Source: Providencia huaxiensis
GTDB taxonomy: Bacteria; Pseudomonadota; Gammaproteobacteria; Enterobacterales; Enterobacteriaceae
Assembly (NCBI RefSeq): GCF_002843235.3
Contig: NZ_CP031123.2
Location: 1,984,001 to 2,048,000, forward strand
Direction of reading: 5' to 3'
DNA length: 64,000 bases
The position numbers were made by a program, and so were the translations under genes. The stretch's first letter is position 1. The number at the start of each line of letters is the position of its first letter. The notes under the pieces are model-generated. The model was not told where the DNA came from. It did not search any database and saw only the letters and a program-made list of their open reading frames with translations. Shown piece by piece: positions 26,592 through 37,428 of the stretch.

Positions 26592-29027
26592 ATGTCAATG
26601 CATAAAAATAAAATAAATACTCAATTTGGAAAACTGAGCAGGAGGGAGTTTATACAAACCTCTGCAACCGTTGCGGGTGTCGCTGCTGTTGCTGGCTCAA
26701 TCACTCTACCTTTTGCTGTACAAGCAAAAACACCAGCAATCATGCCTGACGAAGTCAGCGAAAAAATTAGCTATAGCGCATGCTTAGTAAACTGTGGTAG
26801 CCGCTGCCCATTGAAAGTTCATGTGAAAGATGGTGTTATCAGCCGTATTTCCAATGAAACGATGTATGACGACTCAACGTTAGGCGAACACCAAATTCGT
26901 CCATGTTTACGTGGCCGTTCAGTGCGTTGGAAAACCTACAATCCAGACCGTTTAAAATACCCAATGGTTCGTGTTGGTAAACGTGGTGAAGGTAAGTTTA
27001 AAAAGATTTCATGGGATGAAGCAACAACCATTATCGCTGAAAAATTAAAGTATACGATTGATAAATATGGAAGTGATGCCATTTATTATCAGTATGGCTC
27101 TGGGTCAACGGGTGCTAACTTACACGGCCGTGCAGCTTGTAAACGTTTATTAAGCTTAACTGGTGGTTTCTTGGGTGACTATGGTACATATTCATATGCT
27201 CAATTAATGGAAATCACACCTTATGTCTATGGTAGCGTAGAAGAATCCTATTTATCTGAAATCCAAAACTCTGACTTAGTTGTCATGTTTGGCCACAACC
27301 TTGCAGAAACACGCATGTCTGGCGGCGGTCAATTCTACGAGACCCTCAATGCGTTAGATAAAAGCAAGGCAAAAGTGATTATCATTGACCCGCGTCGCAC
27401 TGATAGCGTCACAACGCTTGGCGCTGAATGGATACCAATTTACCCCGGTACTGACGCTGCATTAGTTGCTGCTCTCGGTTATGTCATGATCGAAGAAGGC
27501 CTGACTGACGAAGAATTCCTGAACAACTATTGTGTTGGTTGGGATGAGTCTACCTTACCTGCTTCTGCACCACGCAATGCATCATATAAAGATTATATTT
27601 TAGGTAATGGGCCTGATGGCATCGCAAAAACCCCAGAGTGGGCGAGTAAATTAACGGGGATCTCCGTCGCACGCATTAAGCAACTTGCACGTGAAATTGG
27701 TAATGCCAATAGAGCATGGATCTCACAAGGCTGGGGCTTGCAACGTACCGAAAATGGTGAGCAAGCTTGTCGTTCAATCATGATGCTACCGTTAATGTCT
27801 GGGAACATTGGTCGTGCAGGAACGAACACCGGCCTGTGGGGTAATAGCTATGCTTATCCTGTTGCGGGATTTGCTTTACCTAACCCAGTCAAAGCCCTGA
27901 TCCCAACTTATATGTGGTCAGAAGCTATTGTTCGTGGGAAAGAATTAACCGCAGAGAACGGTGGTATTAAAGGTGTCGATAAACTCAATAACGACATCAA
28001 ATTTATGTGGTGTTACTCCAGTAATGTCATTGGTAACCAACATGGTGATTTAAACAAAACCCATGAAATACTTGCTGATGAGTCAAAATGTGAGTTCATT
28101 TTGGTGTGGGATAACCATGATACTCCATCCGCAAAATATGCAGATTTATTGTTACCGGATGTCACTACCGTTGAAACCAATGATTTAATCAATAACTCCT
28201 ATGCAAGTGGTGCATACCACTATTTAGTTCGCCTACAAAATGCCATTGAGCCACTGTGGGAAAACCGCCCTAACTATGATGTATTAGCAGAAGTTGCTGA
28301 GAAAATGGGGGTAAAAGAACAATTCACAGAAGGCCGTACCTACGCCGAATGGATTGAGTTCTGTTATAACAAAACACGTGAAAAAATGCCTCATTTACCT
28401 GAATTCAGCGAAACTGACGGTGCGGGTATTATCGACCGTAAGTTCTTGAACAGTTCAGAAAATATTGCATTGAAGAAATTCCGTGATGACCCAATCAATA
28501 ACCCATTGAAAACGCCGTCAGGTAAAGTGGAAATCTATTCGGAACAACTGGCTGAGCGTGTTAAAAATTGGGAGTTACCAGAAGGCCAACGTATCCCTGC
28601 CCTTCCTGAATATTGCGTCAATAAAGAAGGCGTTGAAGCCCAAGCAAGCCAACAGAAGCATCCGCTATTAATGACGGGCTTTCATGATAAAGGCCATGTG
28701 CATTCATCTTATTACAATGTTGCCATGCTCCGTGAAGCCATTCCGCATCAATTTTGGCTCAACCCAATTGATGCCCAGCAACGCGGCTTGAACAATGGTG
28801 ACATGGCTGAAATATTTAATGATCGTGGCCGTATTCAAATTAAAGTGAAAGTGACAGAGCGTGTATTACCTGGTGTTATCGCTGTTCCACAAGGTGCATG
28901 GCGTACTCTCAATGAAGATGGGCTGGATATTGGTGGTTGTATCAACACACTGACCTCTCATGTTCCTTCGCCATTGGCTAAAGGTACCCCACAACATACT
29001 AACCTTGTTGAAGTTAAACGCGCTTAA
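26592..29027 (+). CDS. dmsA: Dimethyl sulfoxide reductase catalytic subunit DmsA
   Basis: DmsA is the molybdopterin subunit that reduces DMSO or other S/N-oxides as terminal acceptor under anoxia. The 811-residue protein has a twin-arginine signal (LSRREF, Arg17-Arg18). The [4Fe-4S] ligands Cys64, Cys68, Cys72 and Cys105 follow, and Ser201 in GTYSYAQL is the likely molybdenum ligand, in the place used by E. coli DmsA. YnfE/F-type paralogs are close, so the true substrate could differ. The upstream 293 bp hold only one good FNR half-site (TTGAT at 26511). Confidence 0.9.
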   Translation: MSMHKNKINTQFGKLSRREFIQTSATVAGVAAVAGSITLPFAVQAKTPAIMPDEVSEKISYSACLVNCGSRCPLKVHVKDGVISRISNETMYDDSTLGEHQIRPCLRGRSVRWKTYNPDRLKYPMVRVGKRGEGKFKKISWDEATTIIAEKLKYTIDKYGSDAIYYQYGSGSTGANLHGRAACKRLLSLTGGFLGDYGTYSYAQLMEITPYVYGSVEESYLSEIQNSDLVVMFGHNLAETRMSGGGQFYETLNALDKSKAKVIIIDPRRTDSVTTLGAEWIPIYPGTDAALVAALGYVMIEEGLTDEEFLNNYCVGWDESTLPASAPRNASYKDYILGNGPDGIAKTPEWASKLTGISVARIKQLAREIGNANRAWISQGWGLQRTENGEQACRSIMMLPLMSGNIGRAGTNTGLWGNSYAYPVAGFALPNPVKALIPTYMWSEAIVRGKELTAENGGIKGVDKLNNDIKFMWCYSSNVIGNQHGDLNKTHEILADESKCEFILVWDNHDTPSAKYADLLLPDVTTVETNDLINNSYASGAYHYLVRLQNAIEPLWENRPNYDVLAEVAEKMGVKEQFTEGRTYAEWIEFCYNKTREKMPHLPEFSETDGAGIIDRKFLNSSENIALKKFRDDPINNPLKTPSGKVEIYSEQLAERVKNWELPEGQRIPALPEYCVNKEGVEAQASQQKHPLLMTGFHDKGHVHSSYYNVAMLREAIPHQFWLNPIDAQQRGLNNGDMAEIFNDRGRIQIKVKVTERVLPGVIAVPQGAWRTLNEDGLDIGGCINTLTSHVPSPLAKGTPQHTNLVEVKRA

Positions 29028-29035
29028 GGAGTTGA

Positions 29036-29656
29036 ATGATGAAACAATATGGCTTTTACTTTGACTCCACAAAATGCACTGGCTGTAAAACGTGTCAAGT
29101 CAGTTGTAAGGATGAAAAAGATTTAGATTTAGGTCCAAAATTCCGTCGTGTCTACGAGTTTGGTGGCGGAAGTTGGCAGAAGCAAGATGGTATATGGCAG
29201 CAAAACGTCTTTAATTACTATCTTTCGATTTCATGTAACCATTGCTCAAACCCGACTTGTGTCGCAGGTTGCCCAACCGGTGCAATGCACAAACGTGAAG
29301 AGGATGGTTTAGTCGTAGTTGACCAATCTATTTGTGTGGGTTGCCGTTACTGCGAACTACGTTGCCCATATGGCGCACCACAGTTTGATGAGAAGAAAAA
29401 ACTCATGACTAAATGTGACGGCTGTTATGAACGCGTCGCAAAAGGAATGAAACCAGTTTGTGTTGAATCTTGCCCGCAGCGTGCTTTAGATTTTGATGAT
29501 ATTAATGTTCTTCGTGAGTTACACGGGACAGAGTGTGGTATTGCGCCAATGCCAAACCCAAGCCTGACAAACCCAAATATTGTCATCAAACCACATAAAG
29601 ATGCGAAGCCATTTGGCGATAAAAGTGGCGAATTAAAAAACCCTGCGGAGGTGTAA
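29036..29656 (+). CDS. dmsB: DMSO reductase iron-sulfur subunit DmsB
   Basis: DmsB carries four [4Fe-4S] clusters that pass electrons from the quinol site in DmsC to DmsA. The 206-residue protein shows four cysteine groups: CTGCKTCQVSC, CNHCSNPTCVAGC, CVGCRYCELRC and CDGCY...CVESC. Two adjacent ATGs (29036 and 29039) follow AAGGAG; the first gives the same N-terminal length as E. coli DmsB. It lies 8 bp after dmsA. Confidence 0.94.
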   Translation: MMKQYGFYFDSTKCTGCKTCQVSCKDEKDLDLGPKFRRVYEFGGGSWQKQDGIWQQNVFNYYLSISCNHCSNPTCVAGCPTGAMHKREEDGLVVVDQSICVGCRYCELRCPYGAPQFDEKKKLMTKCDGCYERVAKGMKPVCVESCPQRALDFDDINVLRELHGTECGIAPMPNPSLTNPNIVIKPHKDAKPFGDKSGELKNPAEV

Positions 29657-29657
29657 G

Positions 29658-30434
29658 ATGCATGAATTACCACTCGTTTTTTTCACCGTCTTAGGACAGT
29701 CAGCTGCTGGGCTTTTTTTACTCGCTTATATCAGCCGTAAAATGGGGTCTATTGACGATAAACAGCTAAAAACTGCCAATATCGTTGCCTTTATTATTAT
29801 GATAATTGGTTTGGGTATCGGTGGGTTACACGTTGGTCAACCACTACGCTTCTTCAATATGCTACTGGGTGTAGGCCGTTCGCCAATGAGTAATGAAGCG
29901 TTCTTAAGTGGCGTATTTGTTGGATGCGCTGCGGCAACGTTATTTTTCACTCTGTTTTTCAAGCATACGTTATTGCGTGAACTGGCAAATATTGCCGCAG
30001 TAGTGTCAGGACTCGCATTTGTTTGGTCAATACCTCAAGTGTACAACATCGCCACTATTGCTAACTGGGACACCGGTTATACCACACTGCAAATGTGGAT
30101 GACGATGTTAGTCGGTGGTGGTGCGCTCGCTATTGCAATTGGTGCGCGTGGCTTAGGTATTGCTTCGTTCTTAATTGGTACTTTCGCTATTTTTGCAAGC
30201 CGTGCTGGTTACCAAGCGTTTTTAGCCGAAACCGGCCCCGCTCTTAGCGGTGAGCAAACAGGCTTCTGGGGCTTCCAAGTTGTCGTCTTAGCCATTGCTT
30301 TAGCTGCATTTGTTGGTATGACGTTAAAGCAACGCGTACCAAGAGCAACATTAGCAACGTGTGCGGCAGCTGTTTTATTAGCTGAACTTGCAGGCCGTAT
30401 CGCATTCTATAACTTGTGGCAGATAACCATGTAA
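29658..30434 (+). CDS. dmsC: DMSO reductase membrane anchor DmsC
   Basis: DmsC anchors the complex and oxidises menaquinol. The 258-residue protein has eight predicted membrane segments and starts MHELPLVFFTVLGQSAAG, a typical DmsC N-terminus. It is about 30 residues shorter than E. coli DmsC (287 aa), apparently through shorter loops. It starts one base after the dmsB stop. Confidence 0.9.
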   Translation: MHELPLVFFTVLGQSAAGLFLLAYISRKMGSIDDKQLKTANIVAFIIMIIGLGIGGLHVGQPLRFFNMLLGVGRSPMSNEAFLSGVFVGCAAATLFFTLFFKHTLLRELANIAAVVSGLAFVWSIPQVYNIATIANWDTGYTTLQMWMTMLVGGGALAIAIGARGLGIASFLIGTFAIFASRAGYQAFLAETGPALSGEQTGFWGFQVVVLAIALAAFVGMTLKQRVPRATLATCAAAVLLAELAGRIAFYNLWQITM

Positions 30435-30467
30435 GGCATTGTTCTTACTATGTTATAATTTATTATT

Positions 30468-30491
30468 AAAGAACCCCGTTTGGGGTTCTTT
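30468..30491 (+). terminator. Terminator after dmsABC
   Basis: AAAGAACCCC pairs perfectly with GGGGTTCTTT around a GTTT loop (30468-30491). It separates dmsABC from dmsD. Confidence 0.8.
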
Positions 30492-30585
30492 GTTTAGTAA
30501 TCCCACATCATCCTGCATCGATACAGTGACAGGAAATCAGATAATGATGTCATGCTTTAACGCGAAATAAGACGGATAAAATAAT

Positions 30586-31179
30586 ATGATTGATACGACA
30601 ATGATCCGCATCCTTGGTGCGTTTTTCTACTACCCTCCGCAATCGGACACGTTACGAAACGTCTACCCTGTTTTGGGTGAAATCCCACAGTTACACTCAT
30701 GGGAAAATCCAGAGCAAATTCAGGCGATTTGTACTTCGTTGTCACAAACACAACCTGATGATATCTCGTATGATTATTCTATCTTATTCGAAGGACAAGG
30801 TAGTATGCCAGCGCCTCCATGGGGGTCTGTATATCTGGAACATGACAATTCTGTTATGGGAGAATCAACAGCGGCTTATCGCCATTTTTTGCAAACCAAA
30901 GGGTTAGTGACTGACACCGGACTTCGTGAGCCTGAAGACCAATTTGGCTTAATGATGATGGCTGTTTCTGCTTTAGCGGAACAAGAAGACGACAGCGCCA
31001 TTATAACGCTATTTGAACAACATTTATTACCTTGGGCATATCGTTATTTAGAACTGGTGCAGGAAAGTAAAACTGAGACAGCCTTTTACCCTAACCTTGC
31101 GCAGATCACTGAAATTTACCTCAAATCACTACAGTTAGAATTAGCATTATCGCCAATCCATGCTGAGTTATTTCGTTAA
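30586..31179 (+). CDS. dmsD: Tat proofreading chaperone DmsD (TorD family)
   Basis: DmsD binds the twin-arginine leader of DmsA until cofactor loading is complete. The 197-residue, all-helical protein has the family motifs YSILFEGQGSMPAPPWGSVY and EPEDQFGLMMMAV (E. coli DmsD 204 aa). Adjacency to dmsABC fits; the terminator between them suggests partly separate expression. Confidence 0.88.
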   Translation: MIDTTMIRILGAFFYYPPQSDTLRNVYPVLGEIPQLHSWENPEQIQAICTSLSQTQPDDISYDYSILFEGQGSMPAPPWGSVYLEHDNSVMGESTAAYRHFLQTKGLVTDTGLREPEDQFGLMMMAVSALAEQEDDSAIITLFEQHLLPWAYRYLELVQESKTETAFYPNLAQITEIYLKSLQLELALSPIHAELFR

Positions 31180-31190
31180 ATGAAAAGCGA

Positions 31191-31234
31191 AACCAAATGA
31201 GCTTATTAAGTAAGATATGGGCTCATTTGGTTTT
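31191..31234. terminator. Bidirectional terminator between dmsD and the DUF924 gene
   Basis: AACCAAATGAGC (31191-31202) pairs with GCTCATTTGGTT (31221-31232) between convergent genes, with T and A tracts at the edges. Confidence 0.65.
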
Positions 31235-31237
31235 AAC

Positions 31238-31780
31238 CTAAAAAGAAGAATTTGGCTCTTGTAAAAATGCAATTTCTTCTTGTGTAGATGGCCGACCTAA
31301 AATTTCATTACGGTGCGGATAGCGACCAAATTTGTCAATAATCGCTTTATGTCGCATTTCATAATCTAATGTGCCGTCATCACCCAGCATGCGAAAGAGT
31401 TCAACGGCCTGTAAATGAATAAAACTGGATTCAGAATGCATAAATGGCATTAAAACAAACTTGCGCTGTGATAACGTCAGGAGGTTATAATCATGTTGCT
31501 TAATCGCCTCTTGCGCTAGTGCTAAAGCCATCCCATCTTGAGCAAAAGACTTTGGCGTATCACGCCATAGGTTACGTGAAAACTGGTCTAGAACAATAAT
31601 TTCCGCTAAACGGCCTCGAATAGATGCCCGCCAATACGCTAATTCACCCTTAGCTGCGCGTTCACAAACATGAGCAAATCGTTGTGCTATCGTCAAATCA
31701 AATTTAGCATTTTTTTCAAACCATTGTTTTGGTGTCGATTCCTCAAACCAAAATGAAAGTACTTCTTCCATGGAAGTCAT
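31238..31780 (-). CDS. DUF924 family protein
   Basis: The 180-residue protein shows the DUF924 pattern: VLSFWF near the start, LAEIIVLDQFSRNLWRDTPKSFAQD, LMPFMHSE and a C-terminal GRYPHRNEILGR. It is a helical, probably cytosolic protein of unknown function. It converges on dmsD and is not part of that operon. Confidence 0.85.
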   Translation of the reverse strand: MTSMEEVLSFWFEESTPKQWFEKNAKFDLTIAQRFAHVCERAAKGELAYWRASIRGRLAEIIVLDQFSRNLWRDTPKSFAQDGMALALAQEAIKQHDYNLLTLSQRKFVLMPFMHSESSFIHLQAVELFRMLGDDGTLDYEMRHKAIIDKFGRYPHRNEILGRPSTQEEIAFLQEPNSSF

Positions 31781-32181
31781 GATTTATTCCTATCAGTTTT
31801 CTTATTAGAGGTTGTCATAATCCTAGTTAAAAATAGTCTTAATTGACAGGCTTGAGCTCTAACATCGGTTATTTGTAGATAATTATTTTATTTTTTTGCG
31901 ATCTGACACCAAAAAACACTCGATATCGACAGGGTTATTTTAATAATATACAGCGTTATTTATTATTAAATCATTTAATTTCTACTTATAATAATTCGCA
32001 ACTTTTTAATTCATAAAGATTTGCTTTTTAGTGTGAATAAGAGAATTCATTATGTCTAAATACATACATTTGGTTAACTCAATGTTAGAATTTAACTTAT
32101 AATGTGTGTGAATTAGAGAGCTACTTACAGTCATCACTTTTCAGCGGTTCATATTGGTTCTTATTAAGGAAGGCAATGTAA
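31781..32181. other. Divergent intergenic region upstream of the DUF924 gene and a small hypothetical
   Basis: The 401 bp are AT-rich. TATAAT at 32098-32103 with a weak TTAACT 18 bp upstream is a plausible promoter for the gene at 32182. A 16-codon ORF at 32052 lacks a ribosome binding site. Nothing else is supported. Confidence 0.4.
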
Positions 32182-32451
32182 ATGGCAGGACATATGGTAC
32201 TCATTGGGTGGGCATTATGGGTGAGTCCTTGTGGCTCAGATTCATGTGATGCGTTACCTGTGACTGAAACTATTTTCACACAAGAACAATGTATTAGCCG
32301 AAAAGACTACCTAGAATCAAAACGGCCAAATCTCTATTTTCTATGTGGTGAAGTCTACCGTGATAGCAATGAAATGACCGCTGAAGAAAAACATGCCATT
32401 CCTGCGCCTCATCTTCCTCTAAGAACATTGCCTGAACGACTTTCTCGTTAG
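32182..32451 (+). CDS. Small cysteine-containing hypothetical protein
   Basis: The 89-residue product has a short hydrophobic N-terminus (MVLIGWALWVS) followed by CGSDSC and two more cysteines (EQCISRK, FLCGEV), then a Pro-rich end (IPAPHLPLRTLPERL). The pattern suggests an exported or membrane-associated small protein with possible disulfides. GGAAGG precedes the ATG. I recognise no family with confidence. It is flanked by its own promoter-like sequence and a terminator. Confidence 0.6.
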   Translation: MAGHMVLIGWALWVSPCGSDSCDALPVTETIFTQEQCISRKDYLESKRPNLYFLCGEVYRDSNEMTAEEKHAIPAPHLPLRTLPERLSR

Positions 32452-32477
32452 TTTGAGCTAATTCCTTTAGCTCAAAC
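32451..32477. terminator. Hairpin between convergent genes
   Basis: GTTTGAGCTAA pairs with TTAGCTCAAAC (11 bp). It begins at the stop of the small hypothetical gene and lies just before the 3' end of the biotin carboxylase gene. Confidence 0.6.
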
Positions 32478-32491
32478 TTAATCCAACCAAA

Positions 32492-34231
32492 CTAAACAAT
32501 TTCAGCTATTGGGCTCTCTGCTTCAACAAAATCCCCTTTAATCGCACAGTGTTTCAACGTTCCTGCTCGGTGTGCAACAATTTGAACTTCCATTTTCATC
32601 GCCTCCATGACACCGATTATATCCCCTTCAGAAACATTATTTCCGTGAGGGATCAGCCAGTTAAATAATAGCCCAGAGATAGGTGCATTGACCGCATCTG
32701 GGTTATGAATTATTTGAGGAGCTGAATGGGTTGCAGCTGAACTATTGACTGAAAAGCCAGAAAACAGTTGTGTAGGTAAACCCAATTCGCAACGCTTTCC
32801 ATCGATTTCAATAAAAGTGCGTGTCATTTCAGCAGGCGATAGTGGAATTTGCCGTTTTGCAGGTGGAATTTCCACATTAAATTCGGTCTCTATCCAACGC
32901 GTATGAACGCTAAAATTATCACAAAAATCAGTTTGTTCCATTACCGCTCTGTGGAATGGTAATACGGATGCAACGCCTTCAATATTAAATTCAGCCAAAG
33001 CACGACGTGCACGCAAAATGGCTTGCTCTCGTGTACTACCCACAACAATTAATTTCGCCATTAACGAATCAAAGGTACCCGGTATTGTTGTTCCCGCTGT
33101 TACACCACTATCGACACGAACCCCCGGCCCCGTTGGTGCATCAAAAACAGTAATAGTGCCTGGTGTCGGTAAAAAACCATTTCCAGCATCTTCGGCATTA
33201 ATACGAAATTCAAACGCATGCCCTCGAGGAGTCGGCATCTCATTAATACTTAAAGGTAAACCTTCTGCAATTCGCAATTGCTCAATCACTAAGTCAATAC
33301 CTGCGGTTTCCTCTGTGACTGGGTGCTCAACTTGTAAGCGCGTATTCACTTCTAGAAATGACAACGTGCCATCTTGGCTTAACAAAAATTCAACGGTTCC
33401 GGCTCCCACATAGCCCGCTTTGCGGCAAATATCCGTTGAAGCTTGAATGATTTGCTGCTGTTGACTCTGAGATAAAAAAGGGGCTGGCGACTCTTCAACC
33501 AGTTTTTGATTACGCCGTTGTAGTGAGCAGTCACGAGTCCCCACCACCAGCACGTTACCATGCGTATCCGCAATAACTTGGGCTTCAATGTGCCGAGGGT
33601 TATGTAAAAATTGTTCAATAAAACATTCACCCCGGCCAAATGCAGCGGTCGCTTCGCGTACTGCTGAGTGATAAAGTTCTTCAACTTCATGGAGTTGCCA
33701 AGCTACTTTTAGCCCTCGGCCACCACCACCAAATGCCGCTTTAATAGCAATAGGTAAGCCGTGTTGATGAGCAAATTCAAGGACTTCCTGTGCACTATTC
33801 ACAGGATCTTTTGTGCCAACCACTAGCGGTGCACCGACTTGCATTGCAATATGGCGAGCTTGAACCTTATCCCCTAGTATATCAATGCTATTTGCGCTCG
33901 GCCCAATCCAGATTAACCCTGCGGCTTCAACTGCACGCGCAAACTCAGCCCGTTCAGATAAAAAACCATACCCTGGATGCACCATGGTTGAACCTGACTG
34001 CTGAGCGATACTAATCAACTTTTCAATATTTAAATAACTTTCTGCTGGCGAGTTTCCCCCAAGCCCGTAGGCTTCATCAGCCATTGTGACGTGGAGAGCG
34101 TCAATATCGCTGTCCGCATAAACCGCAACAGACTGGAAACCATAATCACGACATGCACGGATAATACGAACTGCAATTTCGCCTCGATTAGCAATCAATA
34201 CTTTATGTTTTTTGTTGTTATTCATTTTCAT
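32492..34231 (-). CDS. Biotin carboxylase fused to a biotin carrier domain
   Basis: The roughly 579-residue protein has an N-terminal biotin carboxylase ([42 protein letters not shown], to about residue 450) and a C-terminal biotinyl domain with EAMKME, whose biotin-accepting Lys is near 546. It is not the household accBC pair, because both functions are in one chain and the operon also holds pxpA and the pxpB-pxpC fusion. The gene overlaps the end of pxpBC. Starts GTG 34237, ATG 34231 and ATG 34225 are all possible. Confidence 0.88.
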   Translation of the reverse strand: MKMNNNKKHKVLIANRGEIAVRIIRACRDYGFQSVAVYADSDIDALHVTMADEAYGLGGNSPAESYLNIEKLISIAQQSGSTMVHPGYGFLSERAEFARAVEAAGLIWIGPSANSIDILGDKVQARHIAMQVGAPLVVGTKDPVNSAQEVLEFAHQHGLPIAIKAAFGGGGRGLKVAWQLHEVEELYHSAVREATAAFGRGECFIEQFLHNPRHIEAQVIADTHGNVLVVGTRDCSLQRRNQKLVEESPAPFLSQSQQQQIIQASTDICRKAGYVGAGTVEFLLSQDGTLSFLEVNTRLQVEHPVTEETAGIDLVIEQLRIAEGLPLSINEMPTPRGHAFEFRINAEDAGNGFLPTPGTITVFDAPTGPGVRVDSGVTAGTTIPGTFDSLMAKLIVVGSTREQAILRARRALAEFNIEGVASVLPFHRAVMEQTDFCDNFSVHTRWIETEFNVEIPPAKRQIPLSPAEMTRTFIEIDGKRCELGLPTQLFSGFSVNSSAATHSAPQIIHNPDAVNAPISGLLFNWLIPHGNNVSEGDIIGVMEAMKMEVQIVAHRAGTLKHCAIKGDFVEAESPIAEIV

Positions 34232-35822
34232 AAGCACAATGGCTCCCTTGTAGTACTTTAAATTCACCGAGTGGATTAAAACGTATTTTGGCATTCACAG
34301 GAATTTGCCCTGCTAAATCCAAATGATATTCACATACCGCGCCAATAACGGGATAACCGCCTGTTAAAGGGTGATCATTGAGAAACAAAACAGGCTGGCC
34401 ATTTGCGGGGACTTGAATAGCGCCAATGCAAGTTCCTTCGCTCGGTAGCTCCTGTAATTGTTCGCGCTCTAACGGTTTTTCACTAAATAGCCGCAAACCT
34501 ATTCGGTTTGATGACGCTGTTACTTGCCATAATTGGCTCGTTAGTTGCTCAACAGCTTGTTTTGTAAACCAATCCGCTCGGGGTCCTAATACAACATCCA
34601 AAACCACCACGTCGTTTTCTGTTGGGTAATCAAAAGCAGGCGCCTCATATAATGAAACGGCTAATGGAGATGAATTGCTGTTAACCGTGAGTGTTTGGCC
34701 CGCCGTGATTGGGGCTGGACCAACTTGCGCTAATGTATCAAACGAGCAGCTCGATAAAATAGGCTCTATATTGAAACCACCTCGGACAGTGAAATAACTA
34801 CGCACACCTTTGCTCGGGCGGCTCAGTTTGATGGTGTCGCCCTTTGCTAAATGAATCGGTTGATAAGTGTCAACTTGATATTGCTGGTCTTCTGCTGTGA
34901 TAACGTCAATAGTACAAGGCGCTCCAGTCACTGCAACAATGAGGTCTTTGTGAACTTGAGCCTTAAACCCACCTTGCGTTATCTCTAAAACGGCAGAATC
35001 TGATTTATTCCCCACAATACGGTTTGCACTACGTAATGCCGATTTATCCATACCGCCTGATTCAGAGATCCCCAATGCCGATTGGCCTATACGCCCTAAA
35101 TCTTGAAATAAAACCTGTAACCCCGTCGCTAAAACTGTTAAATCAGCACTGACATTCTTAGCATTTTTTTCAATACTTACTTTCGCTGGCAAGCTATAGC
35201 TAATTTGGCTTTTCGCGGCATCGATAAAGTTGACCCGCATGCCTGCTTGAACGAGTGCAGGTTCAGGTCGATTGATATCCCACATTAATAGTTCAGTCAC
35301 ACCAATTAACTGCCATCCCCCTGGGCTAGCTTGTGGGTAAACGCTGCTAAACTCTCCAGCTAAGGCAACCGACCCCGCAGGGATGCGTACTCTTGGCGAT
35401 TGACGCCTTGGGACGTTCAGCTTAGCTTCTTTCGAAACCATGTAACCAAAACCTGGGGCAAAACCGCTAAATGCAACCTGAAATTCATTTTCTGTATGAC
35501 GACGTATTACTTCCGCAGTGGATATCCCTAAATGCGCTGCGACATCGGGTAAATCCTCGCCATTGTAGTGAACGGGGATAGTAACCAATTTACTGGCCTT
35601 GCCGACGACCGCCGACACATCTCTAAGTGATATCTTTTCAACCAAATCATTCACATTTGTCTTGATCGGGTTATAGCGAATTAAAATTGTCCTCGCTGCT
35701 GGCGTTATTTCGTCAATCCCATAAATTGGCATTTCTGTTAAGGAATCAGTCAATGCCATTGTTTGTTCAAGACTTTCCAACTCCACCATAAAGGCACTTA
35801 AATTGACGGGTAAAAATCTCAA
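34218..35822 (-). CDS. 5-oxoprolinase subunits B and C in one chain (PxpB-PxpC/KipI-KipA fusion)
   Basis: The first 220 or so residues match PxpB/KipI ([35 protein letters not shown]). The rest matches PxpC/KipA ([51 protein letters not shown]). PxpABC hydrolyses 5-oxoproline to glutamate with ATP. The same two domains form the carboxyltransferase part of urea carboxylase. A TTG start at 35822 (GAGGTG upstream) is needed to include the conserved first strand. It lies 9 bp after ycsI. Confidence 0.88.
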   Translation of the reverse strand: MRFLPVNLSAFMVELESLEQTMALTDSLTEMPIYGIDEITPAARTILIRYNPIKTNVNDLVEKISLRDVSAVVGKASKLVTIPVHYNGEDLPDVAAHLGISTAEVIRRHTENEFQVAFSGFAPGFGYMVSKEAKLNVPRRQSPRVRIPAGSVALAGEFSSVYPQASPGGWQLIGVTELLMWDINRPEPALVQAGMRVNFIDAAKSQISYSLPAKVSIEKNAKNVSADLTVLATGLQVLFQDLGRIGQSALGISESGGMDKSALRSANRIVGNKSDSAVLEITQGGFKAQVHKDLIVAVTGAPCTIDVITAEDQQYQVDTYQPIHLAKGDTIKLSRPSKGVRSYFTVRGGFNIEPILSSCSFDTLAQVGPAPITAGQTLTVNSNSSPLAVSLYEAPAFDYPTENDVVVLDVVLGPRADWFTKQAVEQLTSQLWQVTASSNRIGLRLFSEKPLEREQLQELPSEGTCIGAIQVPANGQPVLFLNDHPLTGGYPVIGAVCEYHLDLAGQIPVNAKIRFNPLGEFKVLQGSHCAYENE

Positions 35823-35831
35823 TTGGCACCT

Positions 35832-36638
35832 CTATATGTGATATGCGGCATCAGGTACATCTGTAATAAACATGTAACCGGGTGCATGGCTTAATGCGAA
35901 TGGAACCCCTGATTTCATTACTGCAGCTTGAGGTGTGACACCACAAGCCCAAAAAACGGGAATTTCGCCCTCTTCAATGCGAACCGCATCACCAAAGTCA
36001 GGTTGCATAATATCCGTAATACCTAATTGTTCTGGCGCGCCAATATGAACAGGTGTTCCATGCACGGCAGGGAACCTACCCGTAATACTCACTGCATCAG
36101 CCACGCGATTTGCAGGTATTGGTCGCATTGAAACCACTAATTCGCCTTGTAAACGCCCTGCTGGGCGACAAAGACGATTAGTCTTATACATCGGAACATT
36201 CGATTTATCCGTGATATGCCGTATATCAATACCGGCTTCAATCATTGGCGTTTCGAATGTAAAACTGCAACCAATTAAAAAAGTGACTAAATCAGGATGT
36301 TGTTGATAGATTGCTGTCGCATCCGTAATTTCATCAATTAATTGTCCTTTTTCCCACACACGGTAACGTGGGATATCCGTGCGTAAATCGGCACCTTCAG
36401 CTAGGACAGTTTGCCAGCTCCCTGCTTCACATACGTCTAAAACAGGGCAGCTCTTTGGGTTACGCTGAGCATATAATAAGAAGTCAAATGCCCAGTCACG
36501 TGGCAACGCAATCATGTTGGCTTGAGTCATACCCGGGGCAAGGCCTGCTGTTGGTTTGTCATATCCTTCGCGGATAGCTTGCCGTGCAAGGCGAGCAGCT
36601 TCGATGGCCTGCAGTGATGCTTTCATTAGCTGTGTCAT
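35832..36638 (-). CDS. YcsI/DUF1445 putative hydro-lyase (D-glutamate cyclase family)
   Basis: The 268-residue protein has the DUF1445 signatures: [31 protein letters not shown], a central [15 protein letters not shown] and the end [14 protein letters not shown]. Relatives include a mitochondrial D-glutamate cyclase that makes or uses 5-oxo-D-proline, which suits the oxoproline operon. It overlaps the pxpA stop by 4 bp, so translation is coupled. Confidence 0.85.
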   Translation of the reverse strand: MTQLMKASLQAIEAARLARQAIREGYDKPTAGLAPGMTQANMIALPRDWAFDFLLYAQRNPKSCPVLDVCEAGSWQTVLAEGADLRTDIPRYRVWEKGQLIDEITDATAIYQQHPDLVTFLIGCSFTFETPMIEAGIDIRHITDKSNVPMYKTNRLCRPAGRLQGELVVSMRPIPANRVADAVSITGRFPAVHGTPVHIGAPEQLGITDIMQPDFGDAVRIEEGEIPVFWACGVTPQAAVMKSGVPFALSHAPGYMFITDVPDAAYHI

Positions 36639-37414
36639 TCACGGCCTCCTTTGTAGGCAAAACCATAAATTTCAATACCTTGTTGTTCTAATACGGCTCG
36701 CACCTGTTTCGCCATTTCAAGGGCGCCAGGGCTATCCCCATGAACACAAATCGACCCAGCGTCAACAGGTGTAAATTTTCCATCAATCGACATCACACCG
36801 CCTTCCATGACCAACTGCAACATACGGTCTGCAACTATCTGTGGGTCATGTAATACTGAACCGGCTAATTTTCGGGACACTAATGTGCCATCGCTATTAT
36901 AAGCTCTATCAGCAAAAGCTTCTGCGACCACATTTAAGCCACATTCTCTAGCCCACCCAATTAATGGTGACCCTGCTAACGCCACTAATATCAATCGCTT
37001 ATCAATCGCTAATATCGCATCAATCACAGCCATTGCTTGGCGTTTATCATGAGCAATCGTGTTATACAATGCGCCATGAGGTTTAACATATAAAACTTGT
37101 GTCCCTGCTGCGGTTGCTAGCCCTTGTAATGCACCAATTTGGTAAATCACGTCTGCGGTTAATTCATTCGATGCAATATCCATATTACGTCGACCAAAAC
37201 CCACTAAATCGGGATAACCCACATGAGCACCAACAGCAACCCCATTTTCTTTTGCGGCTTTAAGGGTTTTTAGTATCCCTTCTGGTGAACCCGCATGGAA
37301 ACCACAAGCAATATTCGCACTGCTAACAACAGGTAGAATGTCGGTGTCATTGCCCATTTCCCATTGTCCAAAACTTTCCCCAAGGTCACTGTTTAAATCA
37401 ATCTGCTTTTTCAT
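36635..37414 (-). CDS. pxpA: 5-oxoprolinase subunit A (LamB/YcsF family)
   Basis: The 259-residue protein shows the YcsF core: [49 protein letters not shown] and [10 protein letters not shown]. PxpA works with PxpB and PxpC to open 5-oxoproline using ATP. ATG at 37414 follows AAGGAG by 5 nt, favoured over GTG at 37420. It sits between the transporter gene and ycsI. Confidence 0.92.
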   Translation of the reverse strand: MKKQIDLNSDLGESFGQWEMGNDTDILPVVSSANIACGFHAGSPEGILKTLKAAKENGVAVGAHVGYPDLVGFGRRNMDIASNELTADVIYQIGALQGLATAAGTQVLYVKPHGALYNTIAHDKRQAMAVIDAILAIDKRLILVALAGSPLIGWARECGLNVVAEAFADRAYNSDGTLVSRKLAGSVLHDPQIVADRMLQLVMEGGVMSIDGKFTPVDAGSICVHGDSPGALEMAKQVRAVLEQQGIEIYGFAYKGGRE

Positions 37415-37428
37415 GATCACTCCTTGAG

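Noticed and set aside
30614..30907. 97-codon ORF inside dmsD in another frame
   Set aside because: Shadow of dmsD; no homology and no initiation signal.
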